A DNA stretch of 64,000 nt, from contig LUCM01009385.1 in NCBI GenBank assembly GCA_008360955.1, positions 107,477-171,476 on the forward strand, read 5' to 3'. How positions within the stretch are numbered: the first letter of the stretch is position 1; each line of letters opens with the position of its first letter. Source of the stretch: Fasciolopsis buskii. Taxonomy: Eukaryota; Platyhelminthes; Trematoda; Plagiorchiida; Fasciolidae. Below the pieces are notes generated by a model, which was not told the origin of the DNA, ran no database searches, and was given only the letters and a program-made list of their open reading frames with translations. Both the position numbers and the translations under genes were made by a program. Positions 34,492 to 47,944 of this stretch are shown here, piece after piece.

Positions 34492-35744
34492 ATTACATCA
34501 CTATATATATCTTGACAAAATATTTTCACTATAGGAAGGATTGGATTAGTCATTTACAAATATGGGTGGGGAAGGGATTTGTGGTGTTAATTGTTTTGTT
34601 GTCTAGGGTTTGCATTGGGACGGAGGGTGGGCCAGGGGAGTTGAAGCGCAACCACAAATTGTTTTTGAGACCGAAAAGGGAGGATTGCGAAGACGGCTGC
34701 GAACAGCTTCCGCAAGTGTTCCAAGATCGCAAACTTTGCCAACCTGGATTGTTGACTCTGACCTTATACAGGGTCCGGAAAGTTGCGTCACAACACACGG
34801 TGGTTAGTCTTGCTAGATGTGAAACCACTGCGCTAATAAGTGTACTTAATTGTTCCAGTGCCTAACCCCATACCGGGTGGTGCTCACCGGATGCGTTAGA
34901 CACGCGCCCTGGTCCGTGCGGGCCGATGTCAACTTGTTCCCACAAGTGAACATGTTGAAATGAATAGATACAAAACGAGGCTGCAGAATCAACGGGGACT
35001 TTGTCTTTCAACCAAAATGAACACTACCGGGGCGGGATATGAACAGGATACGAAGCTTGGCTCTGCGTAGTAATGTCTTCATTGAATAGCACTAGTCCAG
35101 CTTCGTCTGGTGCTATTTCTGCTAGCGTGTCACCGTTTGAATGGCAGATAAATGTATACGGCTTTCCTCTCCACCGTCCACTCTTCAAGGAGAACTTCCT
35201 GTTCTGTCTCCACATCTTGTCGATTAATCTAATCTTGGGAAACCATTTTCCAGTGAATACTCTTCTGAGCGTCGCAGTTCGCTTCAAGAGTATCTTCTGT
35301 GGCATATTCCTTTTTGCTCCTGGCCAATCAAAACATCTAATTAAGTTCCTCTTCACATTAAGAGGTACAAAAGCTTGTGGAAGTTGATATTGCCAATTCC
35401 ATGTGTCTTTCCTGTGTACTGTATCGCCGAATTGAGCCGTCTTACTCGACGACTTAGTCGTACATCTAAGAAAGCTATTTCACTGTTAGCTCCATCTCTG
35501 TTGTGAATTTCAAATTGCGTGAGCCGAGTTGAACCACATTCAATCATTTTGTGTTAGTTTAGAGTCGAGGGTTGGAGTCATCACAGAAGATTTCAACCAT
35601 CCAAACGCTTGTATAAGTAGAGCGATGGTATTGACGACTCGAGTGGTCCACGTTCCAGCTCTTGCCATGGAAAATGTCAGCTAGTAGCGAACCGAGTGGG
35701 GATCCGAATCGCTACGTCCGTCCTTTGAACGATAAATTGGATTA
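34492..35744 (-). pseudogene. PLE body, frameshifted RT and GIY-YIG
   Basis: Nucleotide match to 30.73-31.98 kb, with about one single-base insertion or deletion every 10 to 20 bases in places, for example around 34861-34930. Peptide fragments such as ARRSRRVRRLNSAIQ-like LSRR and EIAFLDVRLSRR (near 35.45 kb) can still be read between frameshifts. The 5' part beyond RT motif B is missing. Confidence 0.8.
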
Positions 35745-36302
35745 TTTTGTATCTATTTCATTCAACATGTTCCTGTGGGTACAATGTACATCGGCACGCA
35801 CACCAGCGCGTCTTGTCTAACGCATCCGTGACACCACCCGCATCGGTTAGGCACTGGAACAATTAATCACTTAATACGCGCAAGTGTTTTCAACATCTTA
35901 GCACAGACTAAGCCACACTCGTGAATGTGACGCCAAGCCTTTCCGGCCCCTGTAATAAGTCAGAGGTCAACATCCAGGTTGGCAAAAAGTGCTCGCCTCT
36001 TGCAGCACTAGCGGAAGCTTGTCGCAATCCGTCTATCAACAGTCCCCACTTTGTTCTCAAAAACAATTTGTGGTTGCGCTTCAACTCCCTTGGCCCACCC
36101 CCCGTCCCAATACAACAAAACAATTAACACCACAAATCCCTTCCCCACCCATATTTGTAAATGACTAATCCAATCCTTCCTATAGTGAAAATATTTTGTC
36201 AAGATATATATAGTGATGTAATGGCATGAGTACGAATCACTGAAAACGAGCTTGTTCGCCAACTTGTGTTTTCTCAATGTGCTCAGTGGTAATTTTCAAG
36301 GA
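35745..36302 (+). pseudogene. Inverted PLE 3' part
   Basis: Plus-strand copy of the PLE from just before the GIY-YIG core (ACATGTTCCTG.GGG.ACAATG) to the terminal block with ACTATAGGAAG in reverse. It extends about 50 bp further into the PLE terminus than the left end of the composite does. Confidence 0.8.
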
Positions 36303-36315
36303 ATCCACTTATTCC
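36303..36315 (+). repeat. Putative target-site duplication, right
   Basis: ATCCACTTATTCC, identical and in the same orientation as 34479-34491. Confidence 0.75.
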
Positions 36316-39300
36316 TTTAAGCTTTTCTTAAAAGTACGCAATTTCTGGAGAGTGATTCAAAGTGGACACTCCTTGAAATGACTAAAATACACGAAAACTC
36401 AATCAGTGGATTTTTTCCGGTAGGTGGATTTGAATTCCTGGTCTATAGTCCATGGTGTGGCTAATTACTTTCCTGAATTGACTCGGTGCCGCAACCATTA
36501 GCGTTTAACTGCTCGCAATGACTACACACCTAACTGTTTATGTTGCAGTTATTATTCCACTATTATCCGTTGTTTCGAGGTGAAAAACAAAACCAGAGGC
36601 AGTCAGCCCAAGGTTAACCGCTCCATAACCTGGTCAGAATTGAACCTATTTTTTCAATTAGAAATGCCCAGCTCTACAGTTAATTCTAAACGTCGAAAGT
36701 TTTGAGAACAACTTTCGGAATCAAAAGACAAGAAAATGCATGAAAAGGTACCCCAGCATTTAACCCCGGAATGTGGTATCAGTTCGTACGCCAACGTTCA
36801 TGTGAACCACATGCCTATGTTGTTAAACCTCTAGTTCCTATACTTGAACCACCATAATTTCAAGGGTGCCTCAACACTTTCTTCTAATCCAGTCAAAGCA
36901 GCCATTGTGCATTTGAACAACGTCTAGACGCCAGGCAGATCAAAGACATGAAGCAACGTTCTCCTGTGCAAATATGCAAACACGTAAAACTGCGCAAACC
37001 CTTGCAAATTTGGGGTCTCATATAACATCCATATGTCATCGAAAACAGGACATAATCGAGGTCAAACATTTGTTCTGAATCCGTGTGCCATCATTTCGGC
37101 ACGTCAACCGGGGTTCGTCTGTTTGTTCGCTAGCCCATGTTCACTAAATTCCAGCGGAAACCGATTATTCGCATACAGCAGATTTTACCAAATCATCCTC
37201 GTTGATTTCTGTGGTCATGTGTGAGCATGTATGTGTGCATGTAACATTTATTGGAGGTTGCTACAAAAGTGGACAACCAGGGATGCGCAACACCATGTTC
37301 CCGGGAAGCGGCTTCGTTTGCTGTTAAACAGTTTGGCTTTTGTGCAAAAGAACTGCTAGATTTTTACCGGCAAGCCGACGTTTAGCTTCAAAGGAAGCGA
37401 AAAGTTTGTTGGTACACCTTTTCTCTATCTTCTTCGTATTTTTCAAGTCCTGGTAAACGAGTATAACTGAAAGCTGTGCTACCTCAGAATTATGTCGTTT
37501 AATTCACACAAATTAAAGATACTAAATTGCGCCTTGGTCGAGAAGAAACTTGTTATTTAATTGTATTTGTGATATGCAGGTAAACGGCAGGCCGAGTAAA
37601 TCATGCTAGCACGCAGTAACCATGAAAAAACGAAACATTTGTGAAAATGCCAGCAGACAATAATGCCTTTAATTTCCCTTAGTTCATTATTCCGGAGCGT
37701 GTTTTGACACAGCGTATCCCTTTTTGTGTCATCCTATAACTGTATAGAATTTATACCAATTTCTAGAAAATAATGCACTGAATATTAGGAAAGCCGGTCT
37801 CTAATAAGCGTTTTTTGTCTTCCTTTATGTTCGTCTAATTAGGTATATTTTGCAACTGTGGAACTAAAAACCACGAGTAAAGGGTTGTTTCAGATTTCAT
37901 TACAGATGGACTCTTTGATCTAGGTCAAGGACAGAAGTGTATAATATAGAGAGCCTCCCGAGGTTATCAGCAGAAGCAGGTCCACTTTGCCGGTGTAAAT
38001 TGGGAAAAAGGTTAAGTCACACGCACCAAGTGTAGTAGTTGAAGAATGGAACCAGCATTTCCGAGGCCTCGGTGGGCTTTGACTTAAAAGCAGTCGTCCT
38101 AAAAATGGCACGAATCTGGTGGCTGAAATCGCTGTGTCATGATGACAAAATAGACCATCAGCCCCGTTTCCCCCTTTGAGCCGAAAGAACCGCAACTCTC
38201 AGACGCCAGTCCTGCTGGAATTTCCGAGATGTGCTGTGCCCTTGATATGAATAAATTAAAAGGCTCGCTATCTAACAACTGACTCCCATGTATTCTGAAT
38301 TCCCGATTTTACTTTGCCGGCTTGGAAACGTCATCTAACGAAAGACCTGGTGATGGGCTCCGTGAGGCAATCCCTAATAATAAAGCGTTCACAGAATAGT
38401 CTTGGTTGTGATGTACAATCGACTGCCTCGTTGACAGTTAAAAGGAGTGAATGTCTTTCGTAAATTCTTCAGGACCACCTATTTTTCTTTTCTTTTTGTC
38501 ACATTCTCTTTTCACGCTCATCTCAACGACACCAGACGTGGACGCTTTTGGGTGCAATATAACGGCAACAACAACACATCACTGAGGCCTTCGCTAACAC
38601 TCCGCACTGCGAGAGCCACTTTGCAAGCTATCAGAAATCTCGTTTTCAAACCACCACATGAAAACTGTTCATAGTTCGTGAATTCGCTTTCGTAATTTCT
38701 CATCCAGCCGTGTGACGTTTGTTACCCTTACTTTATGCTGGAGCTGACACCAGTTTGTTATGTTTGGCACATTGCTGACTATTTGTGTTTTTATGTTGGC
38801 GTAACCTTTTTCGTTAATTTGATTTGACATTTGCCTTGGTCTTCGTAATTAGGCGTTCTTTTTATATTATGCCTCTTCCCATGTATGGCATTTGTAAGGA
38901 CATCCAATCAAACGCTTGTTTTCGAGGTATTTTTGAGCAAAATGTCGCTTAATGCCTGAGGTGTCTGCATCACCAACCATATATTCTATTGCAAGGATGA
39001 TATGGTTCATTTTCCCTGTCGGAACCTGTTGGAACTATTGCTGCAAGAAAGAACTTGCTGCATCCGGAAATCAATAATGATTCGATTTACTCTGATGGAT
39101 ACGATGCTTGCAGACGTCCCCGAACCATCAAACATGAAAGGTATGGCACAGGTACGTTCGTCTGTCGAAAGCCAAGTGAGTCTTCCTGTCTCAAAAACCA
39201 CATTAACAGTTCAAAAGCCAGCTGTAACTTTGTGCGGTTTAAACCGGTTTACCTAAGTGCATTTCGGTAGATTCTGTTTTTCACTGCAGTTTGCGCATGC

Positions 39301-39851
39301 AATTGGCTCGTAGGGCGATAACATAAAAACAAGAACTTGTCATACCAACTGTAATACAAAAGTGTGGTCTAATGATAATTCGAAAAAATCTCAAAGTATT
39401 TAGAGGAAGCCTTTCTCGTGGATAGACACTGCAGACACTTATTCATCAACTCACTTGATTGTGGTGGATCGTGCAAAAATCTCTAAGACTTAGAAAATTA
39501 ATAAGTCATGATTTGGTGGGATAAAACAGGAGTTTTGCACCGTCCTAGGTTGCACTGGTATCTAATAAGTACGGGGAAAGTTTTATTTATCAAGATCTAT
39601 CAAATGAACCAGTCTCACCCAGTACTGTGCTGAATAGCCGCTCCCTCGAGGGCAGAAAATTTTGCATATCATTTCTAAATCATCTGTAGGTACATCTTAA
39701 TCCTTCACTGTCATTTTATAAACACTTTGACTCGAATTCGGAAATGTGCTAGGAAATTGGTGAATTGCTCTCCTAAACATTTACCAAGCCGTAATACTAA
39801 GAGGACTGCGCGTATCTGGAGATGTCTGCTTAGTAAACTGCAGATCAATTT

Positions 39852-39854
<3 letters not shown>
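36316..39854. other. No gene recognised
   Basis: Open frames up to 91 codons (for example 37920-38195 minus and 39002-39256 plus) lack recognisable domains or splice-supported partners. No retroelement motif found. Confidence 0.35.
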
Positions 39855-39882
<28 letters not shown>

Positions 39883-39883
39883 A
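39855..39883. repeat. AT microsatellite
   Basis: About 14 uninterrupted AT units. Confidence 0.9.
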
Positions 39884-42625
39884 CATTTATCGTAAGTTTT
39901 CAACTCACATAGCTCGCAGCCCAATGAAATAGGAGAAAATTTCATATTTTTTCAGCACTATTTAATTTCATTACATATTAGTGTTGGTGGCAGATCATAG
40001 GGTGTCCGAAATTTTTCACCACGTAAAATAAACATTCATATCCTTATTGGGAAAATTCGGAATCACTCTATGGCCACTCGATCTACGTTAGGAAACAACA
40101 ACAGTGGATAACCACCTCGCCGGAAAATATGCCCCAAACTAGGCTGAACGGTTTACTGAAATGCTTTAGTCATTACAAAGGTAAAATAGGTTTGTATTGA
40201 TTGTCATTTCCCAATGGTGAATTAAGTGTCGAGGTCGCGTGATGACTAAATTTGAATACAATGGTTATGAAGATTTTACTTTATAACCCTTGAGCTCGTC
40301 CAATTAACAACTGCTGATTTATTTTTTTCTGTCCTCAGTTTCAGCTGCTTTCTTTTATTTCCCCCAAATTCGTCCACTTTTACCTCAAAGCGCCTCCTTT
40401 CGGTTGTCATATGTTCCTTTGCAATATTCTACAAGTTATTGTGAAAGCATCTCAGTAACACATTTTAAATGACATTCGATCTGCCTGAACGGACATTATG
40501 TTTGGTTAATAAAGCAATATACGCAAATTTTCGCAATGTTGTTCCTCGAGTTGTCCTTGAATTTCCGTGACCACCACGCATTTGTCATGGTTAGTTACTA
40601 ATTTACACAGAAAGCGGAGGAAGTTTTCAGCCTTAATAAAACATTTAAATTACTCTTTTACGTATTGGCTCGCATTATCTAACAGTGAAACCCTCACATT
40701 TTGTTCATATTAGTTCGAGGTTCCAGTAAATTTGTCAGCGGTTACAGTATTAGTTATTGCAGGACTTCAAAAATCAGTTTGAACTAAGGTACTCTGCATC
40801 TATTGCACGGACACCTTTTAGACTGCCTATTTTGTTAGACATAAGCTAAGCTGACATATTTTTGTAATTCATCAGCCGGTGAATTTCCTGCATTGCTTAT
40901 GTTTCTATAAATACTTGCAGCTTTTTAACGTTTGTCCCAGTTAATCTAGTATATATTCTCAACGGCTCCACAGTTGTATGATTTTGGCACCGAAATTAGC
41001 GTAAGACTTATTTTGCCTCACTCTCTGAAAACAAAACTTCATCCTTGGTCTTTGGCCATGAACTATGGTTAGATGCTATTTCCAGTCTCTGACTCTGAGC
41101 CAATCAATATCCGCCTATTTAGTGAACCTCTGCATTATTCTAAGCCTTCTGATGCTATCGTGAAAAGTGTTCAGTCTACTTTTCTGGACAACATGCTGCA
41201 GGACCATGATATTCCGCCGCAAGTTTCTGATACTTTCGAACACACCTTAGTTGCCACTTGCCCTGGTAGATTTATGAAAGACGATAGACGAATGTACTCC
41301 TAACTTTGGCAATTTTGTTTTGTTAACAAACTAGGTGACACGATTATTCGAACTTTGGCGATATGCTTTTTATTAACAAACATGCAATGACCGAAGCTTG
41401 TTTGTAGTGGTTATAACAGTTTTCTTCTTCACATTTTTCTGCCAACAAACCATAATCCGAATTAAACAAAACGTTCATTTGGATCCCTATTCAAGAGATT
41501 GTTGTTCTCACTCATGATTCCTTAACTCATCAAGTCCACGAAACTGATGTCAGCAACATTTGCACGAATCTTACTTCACAAAAATGTGAATTTAAGCTGG
41601 CCATATTCATTCAGGGGCAAGTAAACATCCACCTCGCGACGGAAAATGACGTTTCATGACTCGAGCCGAATTCTATGAAACTCCACCAGAGTGACGTTAT
41701 GTTCACTCTGGTAAAGATGACGACATTGTCTCGATTAACATAGGATGGATAACGAAGGCGGTTCAAAAAATGGGCGTTGCGGCCGAGATGAAGAGCTACA
41801 AGTGAAGCACAGATTCCGTTTGAATTCGTTGTACAGGCGGTGAACGGGCTTGCCATATATTAAATGATGCTTAACATAATATATCAACTTGAAAATTGGA
41901 ATGTTGTGTCTTATTATAATTACCTCAACATCGAACTAAGGGTTGATAAACAACCAACGTAAGGTTCAACCTTTTCCAAATAATAGCTGACATATGGTCA
42001 CTAGATTGGATCAAGTCAGAGTTTGCGGACCTAGGCTGAGGATAAGCGCTCAACACCGCGGCAACTCAACATAATGGTCGAACGCTTAAATGCCCCTACC
42101 GCAGGCCAAATTAGTAGTATACAAATTGCTGGAACCTTTTTAAAAATAATGTACCTATCGCGACTCAGGAGTTAAAATGTAAGTTACGTAAATTTAGTTG
42201 AAATTATTAACATTAAAATGTGCTTCTGGTTACCGTGGTCTCGTAGTGATTTTTTATTTTTTGCTATTTCTAGGAGAAGGAACAATCACTTTAGGAAAAA
42301 TGATTGGGTTCATGCAGCTAGTACCATGAGTTGGCCTAAAGTAAGTAGATATACAGGAAAAGTTTGTCATGGGCTGGACCGATATTTCTGGTTTTAATGA
42401 TTTCCAGGGGGTCATCGTAAGACTGAAGTGAATAAAGATTTACTGATTTGATGTCTTTCTTGCGGCTTCGGGTAATGAAATCTGGAGTTCATGAAGCAAC
42501 AACATTCATGTTCCTTGGAAAATGTCACTACTAGAAGCTCTCAACCATGTTTCTTTGATTAAACAAATATAAAATGTTATTTCTTGGGATATTGGAAAAA
42601 TTGAATATGGAAAGAAGCAAGATAA
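39884..42625. other. No gene recognised
   Basis: The longest open frames are 76 codons (41073-41303 plus) and 81 codons (41856-41611 minus); neither shows a known motif. The 41-kb one (SKPSDAIVKSVQSTFLDNML) looks protein-like in composition but I cannot place it. Confidence 0.35.
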
Positions 42626-42967
42626 ATGATGCTCTTTGAAAGGATTTCTAAGAGTATTCGGGGAATGCGGTTGAAAGCGGAGTACTTGATTCACGTCCCT
42701 GCGGCGGAAACGTCTAAATTAATGAATGTATCTTTCCATGAAATCAGCGGAATTGCAAATGAGAATGATCTGCGGGAGCCAAGACATCCTTTACTGAACG
42801 AAACATTTTCCGTTGCGCGGTACTTTACGTGTATTCGAAAGTGTGCTTTTGATTGTGCACTTTTAAACGTCAATGATAACGAAGAATGTGTTGTATCAAG
42901 ACGGTGGGCTTCAGGTAAAATAAAATACGGTAAACTACAAGTCATGGAGAAGAATTTGAACTCTTAA
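42626..42967 (+). CDS. Candidate exon with PAN/apple-like cysteine pattern
   Basis: A 113-codon open frame whose C-terminal half reads FSVARYFTCIRKCAFDCALL followed after nine residues by ECVVSRR. The order Cys-x3-Cys-x3-Cys, a spacer, and Cys-x-x-Ser recalls PAN/apple domains, which bind proteins or sugars outside the cell. Just after this, TTCAG/GTAAAA could be a splice donor at 42916, so the coding part may stop there and the remaining open frame be intron. No partner exon was found, and the Met at 42626 may not be the real start. A chance open frame is quite possible. Confidence 0.25.
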   Translation: MMLFERISKSIRGMRLKAEYLIHVPAAETSKLMNVSFHEISGIANENDLREPRHPLLNETFSVARYFTCIRKCAFDCALLNVNDNEECVVSRRWASGKIKYGKLQVMEKNLNS

Positions 42968-45900
42968 TCTTCTTTCATTACCTGATGAGCATATTTCAAG
43001 AATTAAAGTACAATTTCCACAGGAACAGAATTTTCCAAAACACCAAATCCGATTTCTTAAAACATGATGTTCCACCTGAAAATCAATGGCAATCTTCTCA
43101 ATTCTTTATTTTCAGAGATGACAACAGATCATATTTTCTTTGTTTCACCTATTTTCTTATTATAAAACGGTGTTATTTTGTGTGGCGTTATCCGGATGGG
43201 GTTTCATGTAACCGATCCCTAGGGGTATTCTACTTATTAACAGAATTTCTGATTTAAGAGTTTCCCGGAATTGACCCCAAACTCCTTCAGGGAAACTTTC
43301 CGGAGACCACTTTTTGAAGTTTTTCAGACCTTTCTGTCGTTTTCTTTTTGCTGATCTAGTCCCCGGCAGTCCATTGAACAAGAGATATTTTTTTATCTAA
43401 CCATAACATTTTCGGAGATTTTGCTGAATGCTGCCGGACTGTTTACTTTTCTACAGTAAATAATTCCAAGCACCTTTCCTCTTAACTTCCTCAGTATGAG
43501 ACTCTAGAAAAGGTTGTTACTTTTCATTTATTTTTCTCAAGAAAACAAAATACGACGGTTTAGGCAAAGGTGCTCGACTTGCGACCACTTCTTTCCGTAT
43601 TCTGTCTTAGGTCGGTTCTTTCCGCTGTTTACTTAGAGGTGGCTGTTGAAATTTAATAGCACAGCACTGTAGAAAACATTTGGTAGCGGCCTCCTAACAA
43701 GTATTTTGCGGGATTCTGAATCCGGGATTTGTGAATTGCGGAAGATCCATAGAATAAAGAAGGCTGGAACCAGTTGTCAGAAGCAAAGAGCATGTTGTGT
43801 TACCGAAATTGCATTGATGGGACAACAAAAATGTGGCGATAAGTAGTAGAAAAGCCGAGAGTTAAGGGCAAACTGGATACCTTTGAAAGTACCTGTGAGA
43901 GAGGAGCTAAACATATCTTGTGCATTGGAAAACAAACCGAACCGAACAGTTACCAAAAAACAAAGTCAACTACAAGGGAAATTAACCCATGTGTGCAAAT
44001 AATTAATTTCTGCCGACGGACCGAGTTTACTATATTACCATGGAGCATTAAAACCATAACATTCTGAATACGCATGCTGACACTGGTCAACCGGATAAGG
44101 TCGTGACGTTTTTACATAGTGGCTGGGTTTGAGTCCTCCAAACGCAGGTCACATTCCCCCCTTAAAGAGCCCTTTGTTGGCCTCGGCTCTCTTCCTGATA
44201 ACGATGTACACTTTAATTTCACAAAAAAGTAAGAGATAAAACATGAAAAGTAAAAAATGATGAAAGCCACTATTTTATTAGGTTCCGTGCCCTCGGTAGC
44301 CTCGCGTCTGTTTACCGGATAGTTAAGGTAATAAATATTTGAGCATCACAGTTCGAAAATGAAGACATCCAGAGTGGCAAACATTTGCTGAATGTATTCG
44401 ACAAAAGATAGCATTTCTAAATAGATTAAACAATCAATCGACTAACTTCGGCTGTTTAATCCTTTTGGGTTTGAATGCTCTATAGTTGGCCGGGCTGCAA
44501 ACTACTATTTAGTCTGAGTGTATCGGCTTCTTGCCGTGATGAGTAATTTCATGAGTGGACTGCAACAAAATATAAGAACATGTTCGCCCGGTAACCTACA
44601 TCGGGTCATACGGTGAATCAATATTGCGCACTTTGCAATAGATATTTTCAACTAGCCGCGCGTTCCTTCCAGAGTGAATTGCCTTGCTGACATGGATGCT
44701 GTCGTTTACGATTCACCAGCTTTCATTTTGTGCACCAGTTACCGATGCCTCGGTACTTAGGAAGCATTTGGTTTCACCTGATGCGCATTTAAGAGTAGCC
44801 ATTGAGTTCTTAATATGATGAACTTCATGAAATAATTCTCTGTGAAGTCTCTTTCATACAACTGACTTGGTAACGCCAATTATTCACTTGAGACACTTCC
44901 AAGTTTCTGGAGGGCCTTTCACTTCTGCTGCCGAAAATATGAGAAGTTCCTCAGACAAAATATCACTAAAAGTTAACCAGTTGTTCTTTTAAAGACATTT
45001 GTGAAACCTTTCCATTCGATCCAGCCTAGTGCTTGCTGTCTTAGTCTAGAAATGTTAGATTGAATACCTCCATTACTGAGTCAAACACTGCTTCTAAAAT
45101 GGCAATATTTGTTTGACAGCGGAAGGCAGTGTCAATTTCTTAGTTCAAAGGCACTACTTATCCAACTTCAAACAGCCAATTACAAAATCATTTTCGGTAT
45201 ATAGCCCAACAAAAAGATGGATCATTCCATCCCGTTTCCTACTGCCTCTATTTTCGTTCGCATCGACAATGAACAAAACCAATGGTTTGGGTTAACTTGA
45301 AGGTGAGTTTCAACTGCTTGCTATTTGGTATGCAATATTTGCCAGAGAATTCCTTTGCAACGCCATTTCGCAATTAGTAGTTTTTCATCGGCCTAGGTTT
45401 TCGCCAATTGTTTTTCATCTCACTAAATGCCAATACCAGTGTTTTTATGGTTTTAGCAATTAGAAGATTTACGTTTTTAGGTTTCACGCTACTCTTAAAG
45501 AATCTAATGAAATGAGCCTTGGCTTTACTAATCCCCTAAATTTAATGCAAGCTCATCGTGCTCAGTACGGGCTCCACTGTTTAACAGTTTGGTTAACAAA
45601 GTGTCGTACCTCCAGGATAGTCGAAGACATGGTGTTCCCCCTTCAGGATTTTTCACTGCGCTCAAAAGCAGTTTGTGGTGTAACCTCAGCTCTTCAGATA
45701 TACAGACTAACACATGGCAGAACTAAGACTAGCCAGGAATGAAAACAGCATGTTTTTCAGTTTAAGGATTTCCATGGAACACCACCAGTACCTTCCTCGT
45801 CAATCTTTTCATCAAACTGACCCCACCATATAAGGTTTCCTATTTTGTTTTTTTAATGGTAGAATTACCAATCACCAAAACGAGCTTCTTCGTCAACCTG

Positions 45901-47944
45901 CGACCTCCCAGCATTTCACACTAACACGTCCCTGTTTACATTTTAATCTTCTTTCCAAACAATAACAAATCTAACAACGATTAACAGGCAATGCAGTGAC
46001 CAAAATGTCCAACTTAACCAAAAATGCATCTGATACTGCTGCATGACAAAGAGGTTTCAAAAGTAGCTAACACAATAGGAAAGGCCGTACACCGAAATTC
46101 AAAGACAGAAAAATGAAGTGCCTCATACTGTACTGATGCGTCAGTGCCGAATTCAGTATGTCTGTTCCTCAGACGTTATGAATTGTTTAAACCTTTTGCT
46201 TTCATTCATTCAAGCAACATGCACAAAGCTTACCAAATTGCGCAATTGCTAAAGCAAACTGAGAGAATATTGAGTGCCTCTATCGAAATCTTCGTGCTTT
46301 TTAGTGGGCACCTCTTTTGGAAGGAATTGGGTTGTACAACCACGGGTAAATCACTACCCCGATTTTCATATTTCGGTTATACCGATCGCCATGGCCGGAA
46401 AATTAATCCCCATCCCATGATTTATTCGCGTAAAAGGGGGGACATAAAGGTTATATTGTTACCACACTCTGAAAATATGTAACCGGAATGTGCGTATAAA
46501 CTAACCATAATTCAATAGCAGCTCCGGATTTCTTTCCGGAATCATCCTTATTCCCCCTTAACTTGTGATTTGATTCATATGTGGTGTAAGATCTAGATTT
46601 AAATTTCCCTTTCCTCATCATGCATTGCCATTGTAGTGGCTTCCAAACTACCCGCATTTTCTCCTCTCCACCTGACAGTCTTCATCGCTCGAGAGGTAAC
46701 CAAAGAGGCCGTTTTAGTCCACCAAATCATCCCGGTTCGCTGTCTCTCTGGAGGCAGGGAAGGCGAATTGTGACATGGTTCCTATCGTTCTACACCGTTC
46801 ATCGTTTTCGGTCTCAATTTGGTCCCCACAAGCTGCCGTCAAGGAAGGGCCAACAGTTCTGCTTTTCACAAATCTCCCACTACCACGGACTCTAATTCAG
46901 CTTCCTTTCCTAATGTATGTCAACGGATTTTACAATCAAAGACTTGCCTTGAGAAAGAATGCCTGCGACAGTTCAAATGTTGACGAATTACAACTTCTAC
47001 CATCAGTGCTATGTTATTAACGCCATGTAGCTGACACTAAAAACCAATGCGTCTCTCCGATTTTTCGATATGCGTCTTATGTCGTTCGGTTCTGATATTT
47101 ACACCTGCCCTCACCTCTTGGTGTTTTCTCAGGTTGAGCTTTCAGCGACCGGTAAACCCCACCCACTAGTTCCATTGTGATTAGAAATTGCTGCTTTTGC
47201 TGCTTATCTGAACCCCCATACCTTTCTCATCCCGGCAGCCCACTTAACCTATTATGCAGAATAAAAAACTCATGGTAAATTTTCATTGATGGCTGTATTG
47301 GGATGCTATCTTTCACACTTCTCTCTACGGTCCGCCGCCCACCCGGCTTGATACTAGCAGGTTCTAGTGAACCCTAATTTTAACCTTGCAATTTGTTGCT
47401 TTTAGGAATCTCATACCATCAGACTGCACCTATCTTCATTGTTCTTTTAGTGACTGACATCCTAGTTTTATTCATCCCCAATGAAGAATGAATATCGATG
47501 GACATGCAAAGTTGTGCATGGTGATTATTGCCACTGACTGTGCTCTGAGCTGTTTCTCATCACCGGGTATACGAATAGCTTTTCAGAAGCATTCCTTATT
47601 CCATTAGAGTCTAGGGTCTTTTTGTTTTTCCCCCTCACAAGGGTAAACTGACGAGCAAAACAAAGGGGCGATTGTTGGTGTGTCGATACAGCCGTATGCA
47701 GATTTACCATTCGCTATTACATTATACTGTGTAGACTTTGCACATTTAAATGTCCCACTTAAGCCAAAATCAACAGTGAAGAAAAAACTGGGAATAAAAA
47801 TATTAAATGAACCGCCTGATCCTATACAAAAGTTTGCTCAGAAATTAGGCTAAAATATATTCCCTGTTCGCCAGAATGCATGCTAAATAAATTACTGTGG
47901 AGTTATTTTGGAAACTGACCCCTTTTGGTTATGCCCTGTTTCCC
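42968..47944. other. No gene recognised
   Basis: Several open frames of 60 to 112 codons occur (longest 46144-46482 plus). None shows a domain, signal peptide or retroelement motif I can name. A stretch near 44.09-44.17 kb (GGGTTTGAGTCC) recalls a tRNA B box but no A box or clover-leaf is visible. Confidence 0.35.

Larger units (their letters stand above)
34479..36315. mobile_element. Composite inverted Penelope-like element with 13-bp flanking repeat
   Basis: A minus-strand PLE body (34492-35744) runs from the 3' non-coding end through GIY-YIG and RT up to the motif B region. It then joins at about 35745 to a plus-strand copy of the 3' part (35745-36302) that starts just before the GIY-YIG core. 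Both outer ends are PLE 3' ends. The 13-mer ATCCACTTATTCC occurs immediately outside both ends (34479-34491 and 36303-36315), which fits a target-site duplication and a single insertion. Compared with the copy at 30.7-32.7 kb it carries very many single-base insertions and deletions, so no long frame survives. Confidence 0.85.

Noticed and set aside
44090..44170. tRNA or tRNA-derived SINE suggested by GGGTTTGAGTCC.
   Set aside because: No A box at the right distance and no clover-leaf pairing could be drawn.
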